26,336 nt of DNA from SW-9-67-25 sp964471665 (GTDB taxonomy: Archaea; Halobacteriota; Halobacteria; Halobacteriales; Haloarculaceae), in the NCBI GenBank assembly GCA_964471665.1, contig CAYYHG010000018.1, positions 1 through 26,336 of the forward strand, in the 5' to 3' direction. The notes under the pieces are model-generated. The model saw only the letters and a list, made by a program, of their open reading frames with translations. It did no database searches and was not told where the DNA came from. Positions 8,166-15,857 of the stretch are shown in pieces. Every line of letters starts with the position of its first letter. Position 1 is the first letter of the stretch. Position numbers and translations under genes: made by a program.

Positions 8166-9082
8166 TCTTGCTCCATCTGCAGGTCGGGATTGACGATTTC
8201 TTCGAAGGCCCGTCCCACCAGGAAGACCGCTGTGGTCACTGCAGCGATGCCGAGTGCGGGCGGGAGTACCCACCACCACGCGACCCGGATCGCGCCGGCA
8301 CGGAACACCTGTTCGAGCATCCGGCCCCAGGAAGTCGTCGTCGGGTCGCCGAAGCCGAGGAAAGCCAGCGACGCCCCCGCGACAATCGACCATCCGACCG
8401 CGTATGCGGTGTAGAGAAAGCCGATGCCGACGACGTTGGGAGCGACGTGCAGGAACATCGTCCGGGCGTGGCCGGCGCCCCTCGCGCGGGCCGACTTCAC
8501 GAAGGTCCGTTCTTTGACCGTCATGACCTCCGACCGGATGACGCGTGCGGGCATCTTCCAGAGGAAGAGCACGACGACGGCGGTGATGAGCCAGATGTTC
8601 GACGTCACGAACGACAGGAGCAACAGCGCCATCGGCAGGAACGGGAGCGCGAACGTCAGGTCGGTCAGCCGCATCAGCACCTCGTCGACGCGGCCGCCGA
8701 AATAGCCACTCGTGAGTCCGACGAGAAATCCGATACCGCCGATACCGAGACCGCCTCCCAGTCCGACGATGAGCGTCGGTCGCGCGCCGGCGAGGAACTG
8801 GCTCAGGATGTCCTTGCCGAAAGACGTCGTTCCGAGCGGCGCCGTCGTGCTCGGGCTCTCGAGTCGCATCATCGAGCCACCCTCACGGAGCGTGTCCTCG
8901 ATCGGGTGGTACGGTGCGATATAGGGGCCGAACAGCCCGATGAACACGAACGCGACGAGGACGACGAATCCGATTTTGGCGCCGGTGTCCTGTAACACGA
9001 ACGCCATCGTCCGCTTGGCGCGGCCGAGTTCGGACAGGAGGCGGGCCTTCGCGGTCTCGACGTCGATTCCGTATCCCGACAT
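8162..9082 (-). CDS. dppC: ABC transporter permease, DppC/OppC family
   Basis: A 306-residue inner-membrane permease. An N-terminal helix (FVVLVAFVFIGLFGPYIAPY, about 39-58) is followed by a periplasm-side segment and a five-helix BPD_transp_1 domain. The cytoplasmic EAA-type loop that contacts the ATPase reads SARARGAGHARTMFLHVAPN, and the LGTTSFGKDILS stretch is typical of DppC. Its start shares one base with the stop of the upstream permease (TGATG), and its stop overlaps the ATPase start (ATGA), so translation is probably coupled along the operon. Solute unknown; peptides are the commonest cargo of the family. Confidence 0.93.
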   Translation of the reverse strand: MSGYGIDVETAKARLLSELGRAKRTMAFVLQDTGAKIGFVVLVAFVFIGLFGPYIAPYHPIEDTLREGGSMMRLESPSTTAPLGTTSFGKDILSQFLAGARPTLIVGLGGGLGIGGIGFLVGLTSGYFGGRVDEVLMRLTDLTFALPFLPMALLLLSFVTSNIWLITAVVVLFLWKMPARVIRSEVMTVKERTFVKSARARGAGHARTMFLHVAPNVVGIGFLYTAYAVGWSIVAGASLAFLGFGDPTTTSWGRMLEQVFRAGAIRVAWWWVLPPALGIAAVTTAVFLVGRAFEEIVNPDLQMEQE

Positions 9083-10065
9083 CAGACATCACCTGCCGTG
9101 ACCGTCGGGTCGAGTTTGGCGTACGCCAGGTCCGCCGTGAGGTTCATGATGATGATCGCCAGGGCCATCAGGAACACGGCCGCCTGGACGGTCGGATAGT
9201 CCTGGTTCAGGATCGCCTGCACGAGGGCACGGCCGATCCCTGGCCACGCGAAGACGACCTCCAGCGTGATCACGCCCTGGAAGAGCATACCGGTCCGCAG
9301 CGCGAAGTACGTCACCAGCGGCAACAGGGAGTTCCGGCCGGCCCGGGCGAGTTGCTCCATATCTGAGAGACCCTTCGCGCGGTGTAACATGAGAAATTCC
9401 GATCCCTTCCGCTCGACGACGGAGTTGCGCGCGAGCATCAGGAAGTCGCCGCTGTAAAAGAGAACGGTCGCGCTGAAAGGGAGGATGTAGTGTCGCAGGA
9501 AGTCCAGCGAGAGGTACGTCTCCAGGTAGCCGTCGGGGCTGGCCACCGGGCTGCGCATCCCGAACGCGGGAAACAGGTCCAGCCCGTAGGAGAAGATGAT
9601 GAGCAACAGAATCCCGGTCACGAAGATCGGGGTCGCACGGAAGAAAGTGGTGACGATGATGCTGGACTGCTCGAACCGGGATCCGCGGGTCCAGCCGGCG
9701 TACATGCCCGCGGTGGAGCTGATGATGGCCGTCACGACCAGTGCCGGGAGAAGCAACACCAGCGTGTTCACCAGTGCCGGGACGATGATGTCGACGACTG
9801 GCCGCTGCTGCGTGAGCGAGATGCCAAACTGCAGAGTGAACAGATTTCGGACGTAGCTCACATACTGGACGTGAAGGGGTTCGTCGAGGCCGTACATCGC
9901 GCGCACCCGTTCCAGTTGTTCGGGCGTGAGCGCCCCGGACGCGATGAGCCCGCTGAACGGGTCGCCCGGCAGGAATCGGAGTGTGGCGAATATGATACTT
10001 ACGGCGACAAATGTCAGTAACGCCGCGATTATTGTTCGCTTGATGAGGAACCGTCGGAATGACAT
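9082..10065 (-). CDS. dppB: ABC transporter permease, DppB/OppB family
   Basis: A 327-residue permease with the DppB hallmarks: an N-terminal helix running into LRFLPGDP, the GLDEPLHVQY segment, six predicted membrane helices, the EAA-type loop (HRAKGLSDMEQLARAGRN), and near the end WPGIGRALVQAI with DYPTVQ. The start MSFRRFLIKR at 10065 lies 10 bases after the stop of the binding-protein gene. An upstream in-frame start would add 31 residues overlapping that gene and is rejected. It pairs with the DppC-type permease to form the channel. Confidence 0.93.
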   Translation of the reverse strand: MSFRRFLIKRTIIAALLTFVAVSIIFATLRFLPGDPFSGLIASGALTPEQLERVRAMYGLDEPLHVQYVSYVRNLFTLQFGISLTQQRPVVDIIVPALVNTLVLLLPALVVTAIISSTAGMYAGWTRGSRFEQSSIIVTTFFRATPIFVTGILLLIIFSYGLDLFPAFGMRSPVASPDGYLETYLSLDFLRHYILPFSATVLFYSGDFLMLARNSVVERKGSEFLMLHRAKGLSDMEQLARAGRNSLLPLVTYFALRTGMLFQGVITLEVVFAWPGIGRALVQAILNQDYPTVQAAVFLMALAIIIMNLTADLAYAKLDPTVTAGDV

Positions 10066-10075
10066 GGCCCAGTCC

Positions 10076-12061
10076 TCAGGAGAAGTCGGGCTGGTCGAGT
10101 TCCGAACGGGTTGCGTGTCCGTTCTCGACGCGCTCGGTGAAGGCGTCCCAGGCGTCACCCTCGGGCCAGACGAGCACGTCGTCGCCGTTGAACGTGTACC
10201 CTGCCTGCTGGAGCAGTTGTCGCCCCTGCTCGGGGTCGAACTCGTAGGGTTCGGCCTCGCCGTAGTACGGGTTGAGCAGTGGAGTGAGCAGGTTCTGTCC
10301 CTGGATCGCCTCCCCGCGGCCGCCGAGGGTGTTCTCCACGAACCCCTCCTTGTCGACGGCGTGACTGATCGCCACCCGGACAGTCTTGTCGCGGAACAGC
10401 GGAACCAGGTGACTCAGGTGGACGTCTGTCGGGACGTAGTTCCGGGAGGTCTGCTTCTCGACTCCGGAGCTGTTGGCGGCGCGGTTGGCCTGCTCGTTCG
10501 AGACGACCGTCCCGATGGCGTCGATGTCGCCCGACTGGACCGCACCGATCATCGTCGAGACGTTCCCGACGTTGACGATGACGTACTCGTCGATGCCGTC
10601 GCCGGCGACGAAAAAGTCCTCCCCGACGAGTTCCTCGCGCGTGTCGTCGTCGAACATCCAGTGGTCCTTGTTGGCCGACAGCCGGAGTTCCTGCTCCTGT
10701 TGCCAGTTCTCGAACTGGAAGGGACCGGTCCCGATCGGGTTGTCGGGGTTGTGCTCGCCGGGGCTGTCGATGTCCTCCCACCGGTGTTGCGGGATGATGA
10801 CACTGCGGACGACCCGCTGTGTGAGAAACGACGCGTCGGGTTCGGTCAGGGTGAACCGGACGCGGCCGCCCCCGCTCTCGGAGAGGACCTCGACGCCGTC
10901 GATGCTCCGGACGAACGCCCCCTGCTGGGGCGCGTTGAACTCCTGGTAGGTCTCGACGCTGAACTTCACGTCCTCCGGGCCGAACGCCTCCCCGTCGTGC
11001 CACTCGACGCCTTCCCGGAGGTCCATCTCGACGGTCGTGTCGTCGATCACGTCGGCGTTGGTCGCCAGGCCGGGAACGATCTCCAGCTGTGGCGACGCGT
11101 CGAACAGGCCGTCGTAGACGTTCAGCAGCCGTTTCTCCTCGGCTCCGCCGCTCGACCACGGCAGGTTGGTCCCCTGCATGCCGGCGGTGACGCCCTTGAC
11201 CCACGTCGTCGAGTCGCCCCTCGGCTGGAGGTTCACCTGTGTCCAGACGAACGAGTCACGTGTCGTCCCGTTACCCGGCGTCGGGACGTAGCCCTCCCAG
11301 TCGGCGGTGTTCGCCACCGTGATGACGTCCGGGAAGTTCGAGGCGACGAGGTAGGCGTCCTCGCTGAGCAGTTGCTGGACCTCCTGGCAGACTTCGGCGC
11401 GTCCCTGCACGTCGCCGATCATCTGGGACTGCTCGTCGAGTAACTCGGTGATCTCTTCGTTGTTGTAGTTGTAGTAGTTCCCGCCGGTCTCGGGGTGGGC
11501 CCGCATCAGGAAGGGGTTGGGGTCCAGTCCGCGTTGCGGGTCGGGCCCGTGGAGGTTCATTGTCGCCGGCACTGGATGACCGATGTCGGCTCGCCAGAAC
11601 TCACCGTACCGGGTGCTCGGCTGGACGTTGATCAGGTTGACCGGGATGCCGACGCGCCCGAAGGAATCCTGGATCATCAGCGCGTGCTCGCGCATCCAGG
11701 GCGTTTCGGCCTGCGCAAAGTGGGTGTCCACGTCGGGGAGCGTCTCTCCCTCGACCGCGGTGTACTCGAACTCGAGGTTGTCGTTGTTCTTCGTGTCGAC
11801 CGGCCAATCGTCCCAGAACTGCGTCTCGATCTGGTTTCCGCCGCCACCGTCGCCGCCACCGCCGCCACCGCCGTCGCCGCCGTCGCCGCCATCACCGCCG
11901 CCGTCGCTGCCGTCGCCGCCGTCGCCGCCGTCGCCGCCGTCACCGTTCTGTCCACCCGGGCACCCGGCGAGGCCCACAGCACTGACTACCCCTGCGATAC
12001 TGAGGAATCGCCGGCGTGACCTGGTACCTGTCTCGATCTCGAAATGGCTGTCGTCTGCCAT
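10076..12061 (-). CDS. Solute-binding lipoprotein (SBP_5/DppA family), circularly permuted
   Basis: A 661-residue extracytoplasmic binding protein, first gene of the importer operon. A twin-arginine signal (SRRRFL at 15-20) leads to a lipobox LAGC with C34 as the lipid-anchored residue, then a Gly/Asp linker (35-75). The folded part has the SBP_5 segments in an unusual order. Residues about 95-265 match the normal C-terminal third: LEFEYTAVEG strand, MIQDSFGRVGIPVNL, GGNYYNYNNEEITELLDEQ, then WEGYVP. Residues about 283-640 match the normal N-terminal two-thirds: LNVYDGLF, IVPGLATNADV, LREGVEWHDG with PEDVKFSVE, NPIGTGPFQFENW, VRVAISHAVDKEGFV, and FDPEQGRQLLQQAGY near the end. Each segment occurs once, in one uninterrupted frame. 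ATG 12061 is chosen because it gives a compact Tat signal. The solute cannot be deduced. Confidence 0.9.
   Translation of the reverse strand: MADDSHFEIETGTRSRRRFLSIAGVVSAVGLAGCPGGQNGDGGDGGDGGDGSDGGGDGGDGGDGGGGGGGDGGGGNQIETQFWDDWPVDTKNNDNLEFEYTAVEGETLPDVDTHFAQAETPWMREHALMIQDSFGRVGIPVNLINVQPSTRYGEFWRADIGHPVPATMNLHGPDPQRGLDPNPFLMRAHPETGGNYYNYNNEEITELLDEQSQMIGDVQGRAEVCQEVQQLLSEDAYLVASNFPDVITVANTADWEGYVPTPGNGTTRDSFVWTQVNLQPRGDSTTWVKGVTAGMQGTNLPWSSGGAEEKRLLNVYDGLFDASPQLEIVPGLATNADVIDDTTVEMDLREGVEWHDGEAFGPEDVKFSVETYQEFNAPQQGAFVRSIDGVEVLSESGGGRVRFTLTEPDASFLTQRVVRSVIIPQHRWEDIDSPGEHNPDNPIGTGPFQFENWQQEQELRLSANKDHWMFDDDTREELVGEDFFVAGDGIDEYVIVNVGNVSTMIGAVQSGDIDAIGTVVSNEQANRAANSSGVEKQTSRNYVPTDVHLSHLVPLFRDKTVRVAISHAVDKEGFVENTLGGRGEAIQGQNLLTPLLNPYYGEAEPYEFDPEQGRQLLQQAGYTFNGDDVLVWPEGDAWDAFTERVENGHATRSELDQPDFS
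11837..11959 (-). repeat. Short-period repeat encoding the Gly/Asp linker
   Basis: On the plus strand this part of the binding-protein gene is a run of GCCGCC and GTC triplets, often as GCCGCCGTC 9-mers, encoding repeated Asp-Gly-Gly units. It tethers the folded domain to the lipid-anchored cysteine. Flexible acidic linkers of this kind are common in haloarchaeal lipoproteins, and the repeat is likely to vary in length between strains by slippage. Confidence 0.8.
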
Positions 12062-12126
12062 GACGACTGCGTTTTTCACCCCAACTGGCCTGAGTGTATC
12101 CCCGAAACGCCACAATCATAATCATT

Positions 12127-12136
12127 CTTTATATAG
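12127..12136 (-). promoter_or_regulatory. TATA box of the importer operon
   Basis: Read on the minus strand this is CTATATAAAG, a strong archaeal TATA box. It predicts a transcript start near 12105 and a leader of about 45 bases before the binding-protein ATG at 12061. It is the only clear promoter upstream of the four operon genes. Confidence 0.6.
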
Positions 12137-12228
12137 GCGTCCAGTTCTGTGGACCGTATCGTCTGTACGGACGAGAACTGACACTGGTCCGGTCGTGTAA
12201 CACGCCAGCACCTCGGATAGGGTCGTGC

Positions 12229-12254
12229 GTAATTCGTTACAGCAATCACTATCA
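12229..12254 (-). repeat. Single-armed copy of the TGATAGTGATTGCTG repeat
   Basis: Bases 12229-12252 equal 3713-3736 except for one base. On the minus strand the copy begins TGATAGTGATTGCTGTAAC, where TGA is the stop codon of the HTH_10 gene. No matching second arm is found in the next 130 bases, so this is a truncated element or a half-site. Confidence 0.65.
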
Positions 12255-12975
12255 GGTGTCTTCGGGCGCGGGAGCGCCATCCTCGGGCTCGAAGACGAGT
12301 CCGAACAGCGTTTTCTCTGCAACCCGCAGGCGTTCGCTGAGCGTCGACTGTGCGATGTCGAGCTCGGTCGCGAGTTCGTCGGCCGACACGGCCCTCGGAA
12401 CGTCGAAGTACCCCATACTGTAGGCAGTCTCGAGAACGAGCACCTGTTCGTCGGACAGTTCGGCTTCGAGAATCCGGGCCAGCTGTCCACTCCCGAACGG
12501 TTCGCCGATGGAATCGACCTGGCTCACGCTCACGAGTTCGAACTGACCGAACCGTTCCTGGATCCCGTCGGCGAACGAACGGAAGGCGGACCACTCTTTG
12601 ACAGTGACGACCCCGTCGATCCGTCCGTCGCGCAACACGAGCCGGTTTGGAATCCCCTCCTCTTGCAGTATTGCGCCGAGCAGAAACGGATACGGCTCGT
12701 TGGCGACGACCGTGAGCCGGTAGACGAGCCGGTCCGACCGGTCGGCTGACACCTCTTGTTGATGGAAAAGCTCCACGCGAGAGAGGGGCGAAAGCGCAGA
12801 CTCTGGGTCAAACGGTGACCCCGAGGAGACCGACAGCGACTCGATCCAGTATCCATCGTCCGCGTAGAAGGCGTTCTCGAACTCGATGCTCTCGACGTCC
12901 GGGATCTGTCCAGCGATCTCGCCGACTACCCCTGTCGGGTTGGTCTGGAACCTGACTCGGAGGATCCGTATTCAC
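12252..12975 (-). pseudogene. HTH_10 (Bat-like) transcription regulator with disrupted 5' end
   Basis: The C-terminal part is a clear HTH_10 helix-turn-helix of the bacterio-opsin-activator type (LSDEQVLVLETAYSMGYFD ... LATELDIAQSTLSERLR), preceded by a sensor-like region. The first usable start in this frame is GTG 12776, giving 174 residues. Protein-like sequence continues upstream without a stop for 65 more codons (IRILRVRFQTNPTGVVGEIA and onward to SALSPLSRV) but meets TGA at 12974-12972 with no ATG, GTG or TTG. A GTG at 12975, about 25 bases after a CATATC element, is one base out of frame: GTGAATACGG would read M-I-R-I-L if one A were absent. I infer a one-base insertion (mutation or sequence error); restored length is 240. 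It lies between the lyase gene and the importer operon on the same strand, so it is the likely local regulator if functional. The short 174-residue form may still be made. Confidence 0.7.
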
Positions 12976-13053
12976 CTGCGTGTGGTGTCGCGTCCGATAT
13001 GAGTCCGACGACACATCAATACTTCGGGCGACACTGGGCCGCGTTGCCGCGGC

Positions 13054-13926
13054 TCACCGCTTTTCGGCTGTGGCAGGAGCCGCATACTTCCGTTCGAGTT
13101 CGTCGACGCGGTCCTTGTCGGTCAGTTCGTTCCTGAGATCGAAATCCGCGATGCTGTCGGCGACGCCGGCCGTCGTGCCTGCAGTCCGGAGGTGGTCGGC
13201 CGTCTCGACCATCGTCTGCATCGCCGCCCGGAGCAGCGAGTTCGGGAAGATGACGAGGTCGAACCCGAACTGGTCCAGTCTGTCGGCGTCGCGGAGCGGC
13301 GTCTTTCCGTCCTCGACCATGTTTGCCATCACCGGTGCCTGTACTTCCGAACAGAACCGGCGCATCTCCCCGTCGTTTCGCGGCGCTTCGGGAAAGACCG
13401 CGTCGGCGCCTGCCGCCACGTACTGGTTTGCTCGCTCGATGGCCGCCTCGAGGCCCTCGACTGCACGCGCGTCGGTGCGCGCGACGATCAGGAAATCCGG
13501 GTCCTCGCGCGCCTCGACCGCTGCCCGCACCTTCCGTTCCATCTCGCCGACCGAAACGAGTTCCTTGTTCTCGAAGTGTCCACACCGCTTGGGGAAGGAC
13601 TGATCTTCGAGATGGAGGCCCGCGGCACCCTCGCGCTCGTAGGCCTGGACGGTGCGCCGGACGTGTATCGGGTTCCCGTACCCTTCGTCGGCGTCGACCA
13701 GCACCGGAACGGACACCGCGTCCGTGACGGCCTCGACTCTGCGGCGCATCTCGGTCTGTGTGACGAGGCCGGCGTCGGCGAGACCCAGCTTCGTGTTCGA
13801 CACCCCGGCTCCCGACAGGTAGACCGCGTCGAAGTCTGCCCTCGCGACGATCTTCGCGCTCAACGCGTCGTAACAGCCCGGGAGCACGGCGATGTCGTCG
13901 TGCTCGACGAGTTCGCGGAGTGACAT
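13054..13926 (-). CDS. Isocitrate lyase/PEP mutase family C-C lyase (PrpB-like)
   Basis: A 290-residue TIM-barrel enzyme of the isocitrate lyase/PEP mutase superfamily, the usual length for 2-methylisocitrate lyase. The lyase signature KRCGH (113-117) with catalytic C115 is present. This favours C-C bond cleavage of a 2-hydroxy di- or tricarboxylate over phosphonate chemistry. Metal-binding acids are in VDADEGYGN (D78, D80) and HLEDQ (E107). Start ATG 13926 matches the family N-terminus; a longer frame upstream overlaps the divergent gene. Only 40 bp separate it from the MmgE/PrpD gene, which in methylcitrate metabolism makes the substrate of this family. No methylcitrate synthase is visible, so methylisocitrate, dimethylmalate or oxaloacetate-type substrates all remain possible. 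Confidence 0.88.
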   Translation of the reverse strand: MSLRELVEHDDIAVLPGCYDALSAKIVARADFDAVYLSGAGVSNTKLGLADAGLVTQTEMRRRVEAVTDAVSVPVLVDADEGYGNPIHVRRTVQAYEREGAAGLHLEDQSFPKRCGHFENKELVSVGEMERKVRAAVEAREDPDFLIVARTDARAVEGLEAAIERANQYVAAGADAVFPEAPRNDGEMRRFCSEVQAPVMANMVEDGKTPLRDADRLDQFGFDLVIFPNSLLRAAMQTMVETADHLRTAGTTAGVADSIADFDLRNELTDKDRVDELERKYAAPATAEKR

Positions 13927-13966
13927 GGACAGGCACGCTTTTTTGTCACCGGCAAAAAGTCTCGCT
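13927..13966. promoter_or_regulatory. 40-bp shared divergent promoter with imperfect palindrome
   Basis: Between the two start codons lies CTTTTTTGTCACCGGCAAAA followed by AG: an imperfect inverted repeat, CTTTTTTG against GCAAAAAG. Each A/T tract could serve as an upstream promoter element for one gene, and the symmetry could be an operator coordinating both. With so little space both transcripts must be leaderless or nearly so. No perfect TATA box is seen. Confidence 0.45.
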
Positions 13967-15328
13967 ATGCCATCCCGGCCACTCGCGGACCGGCTCGCGG
14001 AGTATGCGGACACACTCGCGTACGGAGACATAGACGAGACGACCGCCTCGCGCGTCTCCGACCGCGTGGTCGACTCCCTGGCGTGTGCCTACGCCGGGCT
14101 GGGGGCCGAACCCGTCAGGAACGTGCTCGCGTACGCCACCAGCAAACACGGCGACCGATCCGCGTCGGTCGTCGGAGGCAAAACCGCCTCGGTGGAGGCC
14201 GCGGCACTCGCAAACGGCGTTGCGGTCCGGTACCTCGACTGGAACGACACGTACCTCTCGCTGGAACCCGGACATCCGTCCGACAATCTCGGGGCGATAC
14301 TGGCGGTTGCGGACGCGTACGACTGCACTGGCCGGGAGACGATCCTCGCGACAGTCCTGGCGTACGAACTACAGTGTCGCCTGTGCGACGCCGCGTCGCT
14401 CCGTGACCGGGGATTCGACCACGTCAATTACGGACTGGTTTCGGCGACGCTGGCCGCGGCGAAACTGATGGCCCTCGACCGCGAGGAGATTGTACAGGCA
14501 GTCAACATCGCGCTCAACGCGAACATCGCACTCCGGCAGGCCCGGGCCGGCGAGTTGACGGAGTGGAAGGGCGTCGCGTTCGGGAGCGTCGATCACAGCG
14601 CAGTTGTCGCTGCGGAACTGGCCCGTGAAGGTGTCGACGGGCCGGCACCGATCTTCGAGGGCCGATTCGGGTTCTGGAACCAGGTGTCCGGCGAATTCGA
14701 GGTCGACGTGGACAGGTTCGGCGGACGCGGGGGTGAGTTCAAGATCAACGAGACGCTGGTCAAGTTCTACCCCGTCGAGTACCACGCGCAGGCGGCCGTC
14801 AACTGCGCAGTCGCGCTACTGGATCGACACGAGATCGACCCGAAAGACGTCGTCCGCGTCGAGAACGAGACCTACGAGACGGGCGTCAGCATCATCGCCG
14901 ACGAACCGGAGAAGTGGCGGCCACAGACCCGCGAGACTGCAGACCACTCGCTGCCCTACTGCGTCGCCCGGACGCTGCTGGACGGCGAAATGACGCTGGC
15001 CCAGTTCGACGAGGCGAAGTACACCGACCCGGCGGTGCTCGAGTTGATGGACCGGATCGACGTGACCGAGAATCCGGCGTTTACTGACCGCTACGGCGAG
15101 AGCTTTCCCCACCGGCTGGTCATCCACACAGAGACCGATACCTACGAACACGAACTCGAGTATCCGAAAGGCCACTACGAGAACCCGCTCTCGGACGAGG
15201 AACTGACCGAGAAGTTCGAGACTGCCACGACTGACCAGTTGGACGATGAATCGACACGAGAACTGTTGCAGACCGTCAGGTCTCTCGAGGAACTGGAGAC
15301 GATCAGGAGTTTGACCTCCGGCCTCTGA
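13967..15328 (+). CDS. MmgE/PrpD family protein (2-methylcitrate dehydratase-like)
   Basis: A 453-residue cytoplasmic MmgE/PrpD protein of full family length. These cofactor-free enzymes dehydrate 2-methylcitrate, decarboxylate cis-aconitate, or act on related polycarboxylates. The hallmark RYLDWNDTYLSLEPGHPSDN (88-107) carries the conserved active-site D91, D94 and H103, and the second-domain start FKINETLVKFYPVEYHAQA keeps the conserved Lys-x-Tyr-Pro region. Start ATG 13967 is chosen because earlier in-frame codons overlap the divergent lyase gene. The divergent pairing with the KRCGH lyase supports a dehydration-then-cleavage pathway for a branched di- or tricarboxylic acid. The stop codon starts a dispersed repeat. 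Confidence 0.9.
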   Translation: MPSRPLADRLAEYADTLAYGDIDETTASRVSDRVVDSLACAYAGLGAEPVRNVLAYATSKHGDRSASVVGGKTASVEAAALANGVAVRYLDWNDTYLSLEPGHPSDNLGAILAVADAYDCTGRETILATVLAYELQCRLCDAASLRDRGFDHVNYGLVSATLAAAKLMALDREEIVQAVNIALNANIALRQARAGELTEWKGVAFGSVDHSAVVAAELAREGVDGPAPIFEGRFGFWNQVSGEFEVDVDRFGGRGGEFKINETLVKFYPVEYHAQAAVNCAVALLDRHEIDPKDVVRVENETYETGVSIIADEPEKWRPQTRETADHSLPYCVARTLLDGEMTLAQFDEAKYTDPAVLELMDRIDVTENPAFTDRYGESFPHRLVIHTETDTYEHELEYPKGHYENPLSDEELTEKFETATTDQLDDESTRELLQTVRSLEELETIRSLTSGL

Positions 15329-15366
15329 TACGGACTGCTGTCGTTCTTCACCGGTACAGCGAACCG
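15326..15366. repeat. Repeat beginning at the MmgE/PrpD stop codon
   Basis: The TGA stop opens TGATACGGACTGCTGTCG; the first 21 bases match 3736-3756 except for one base. A degenerate partner arm (ACAGCGAACCG, 15356-15366) could pair with CGGACTGCTGT to form a weak hairpin. It is related to the other stop-codon repeats here. Confidence 0.55.
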
Positions 15367-15425
15367 TTCTCACGCGCCCGAGAATCCAGCGCGGGGTTTA
15401 GTGCTCTCCCCGAGTATCTCCTGGT

Positions 15426-15857
15426 ATGTACGACCGCATACTCGTTCCGACCGACGGCAGCGACGCGTCACTGAACGCTGTGGAGGAAGCGATCGACCTC
15501 GCCAGAGACCAGGCGGCCGAACTGCACGTGCTCAACGTCGTCGAACTGACTGCGGTCGAACCCATGAACACAGCGGGTGGTGACGTCGTGACCCCGATGA
15601 AAGAAGCCGGCGAGCGCACGGTCGAGCGGACAGTCAGGCAGGCAACCGACGCCGGCGTCGAATCAGCCGAGGGTGTCACCGTCACGGGGGTCGCTCACGA
15701 GGAAATCGTCGCCTACATCACAGATCACGACATCGATCTGGTCGTTCTCGGCACGCACGGCCGCACCGGTCTCGACCGACTCCTGCTCGGGAGTGTCACC
15801 GAAAAAGTCGTCCGTGTCTCGCCGATACCGGTGTTGACTGTCCGGCCCGACGAGTAA
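15426..15857 (+). CDS. UspA family universal stress protein
   Basis: A 143-residue single-domain universal stress protein. It begins MYDRILVPTDGSDAS, the usual Asp-containing first strand, and ends with the ATP-binding motif G-x2-G-x9-G-S (G109, G112, G122, S123; GTHGRTGLDRLLLGS), so it probably binds ATP as a dimer. A TTTAG element about 27 bases before the ATG suggests a leaderless transcript. It runs into the TrkA-N gene tail to tail with no bases between the stop codons. UspA proteins often modulate ion channels and transporters, which suits that neighbour; this is inference. Confidence 0.93.
   Translation: MYDRILVPTDGSDASLNAVEEAIDLARDQAAELHVLNVVELTAVEPMNTAGGDVVTPMKEAGERTVERTVRQATDAGVESAEGVTVTGVAHEEIVAYITDHDIDLVVLGTHGRTGLDRLLLGSVTEKVVRVSPIPVLTVRPDE

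Noticed and set aside
10066..10158. 31-residue N-terminal extension of the DppB-type permease
   Set aside because: It overlaps the binding-protein gene and is Ser/Thr/Pro-rich; MSFRRFLIKR at 10065 is the normal family start, 10 bases after that gene's stop.
11837..11959. Tandem repeat array such as a CRISPR or minisatellite
   Set aside because: The repeats are in frame and encode the Gly/Asp linker of a lipoprotein; there are no spacers. No CRISPR array is seen anywhere in the window.
13054..15328. Complete methylcitrate cycle operon
   Set aside because: PrpB- and PrpD-like genes are present, but no citrate/methylcitrate synthase or propionyl-CoA synthetase of the PrpE type is visible in the window.
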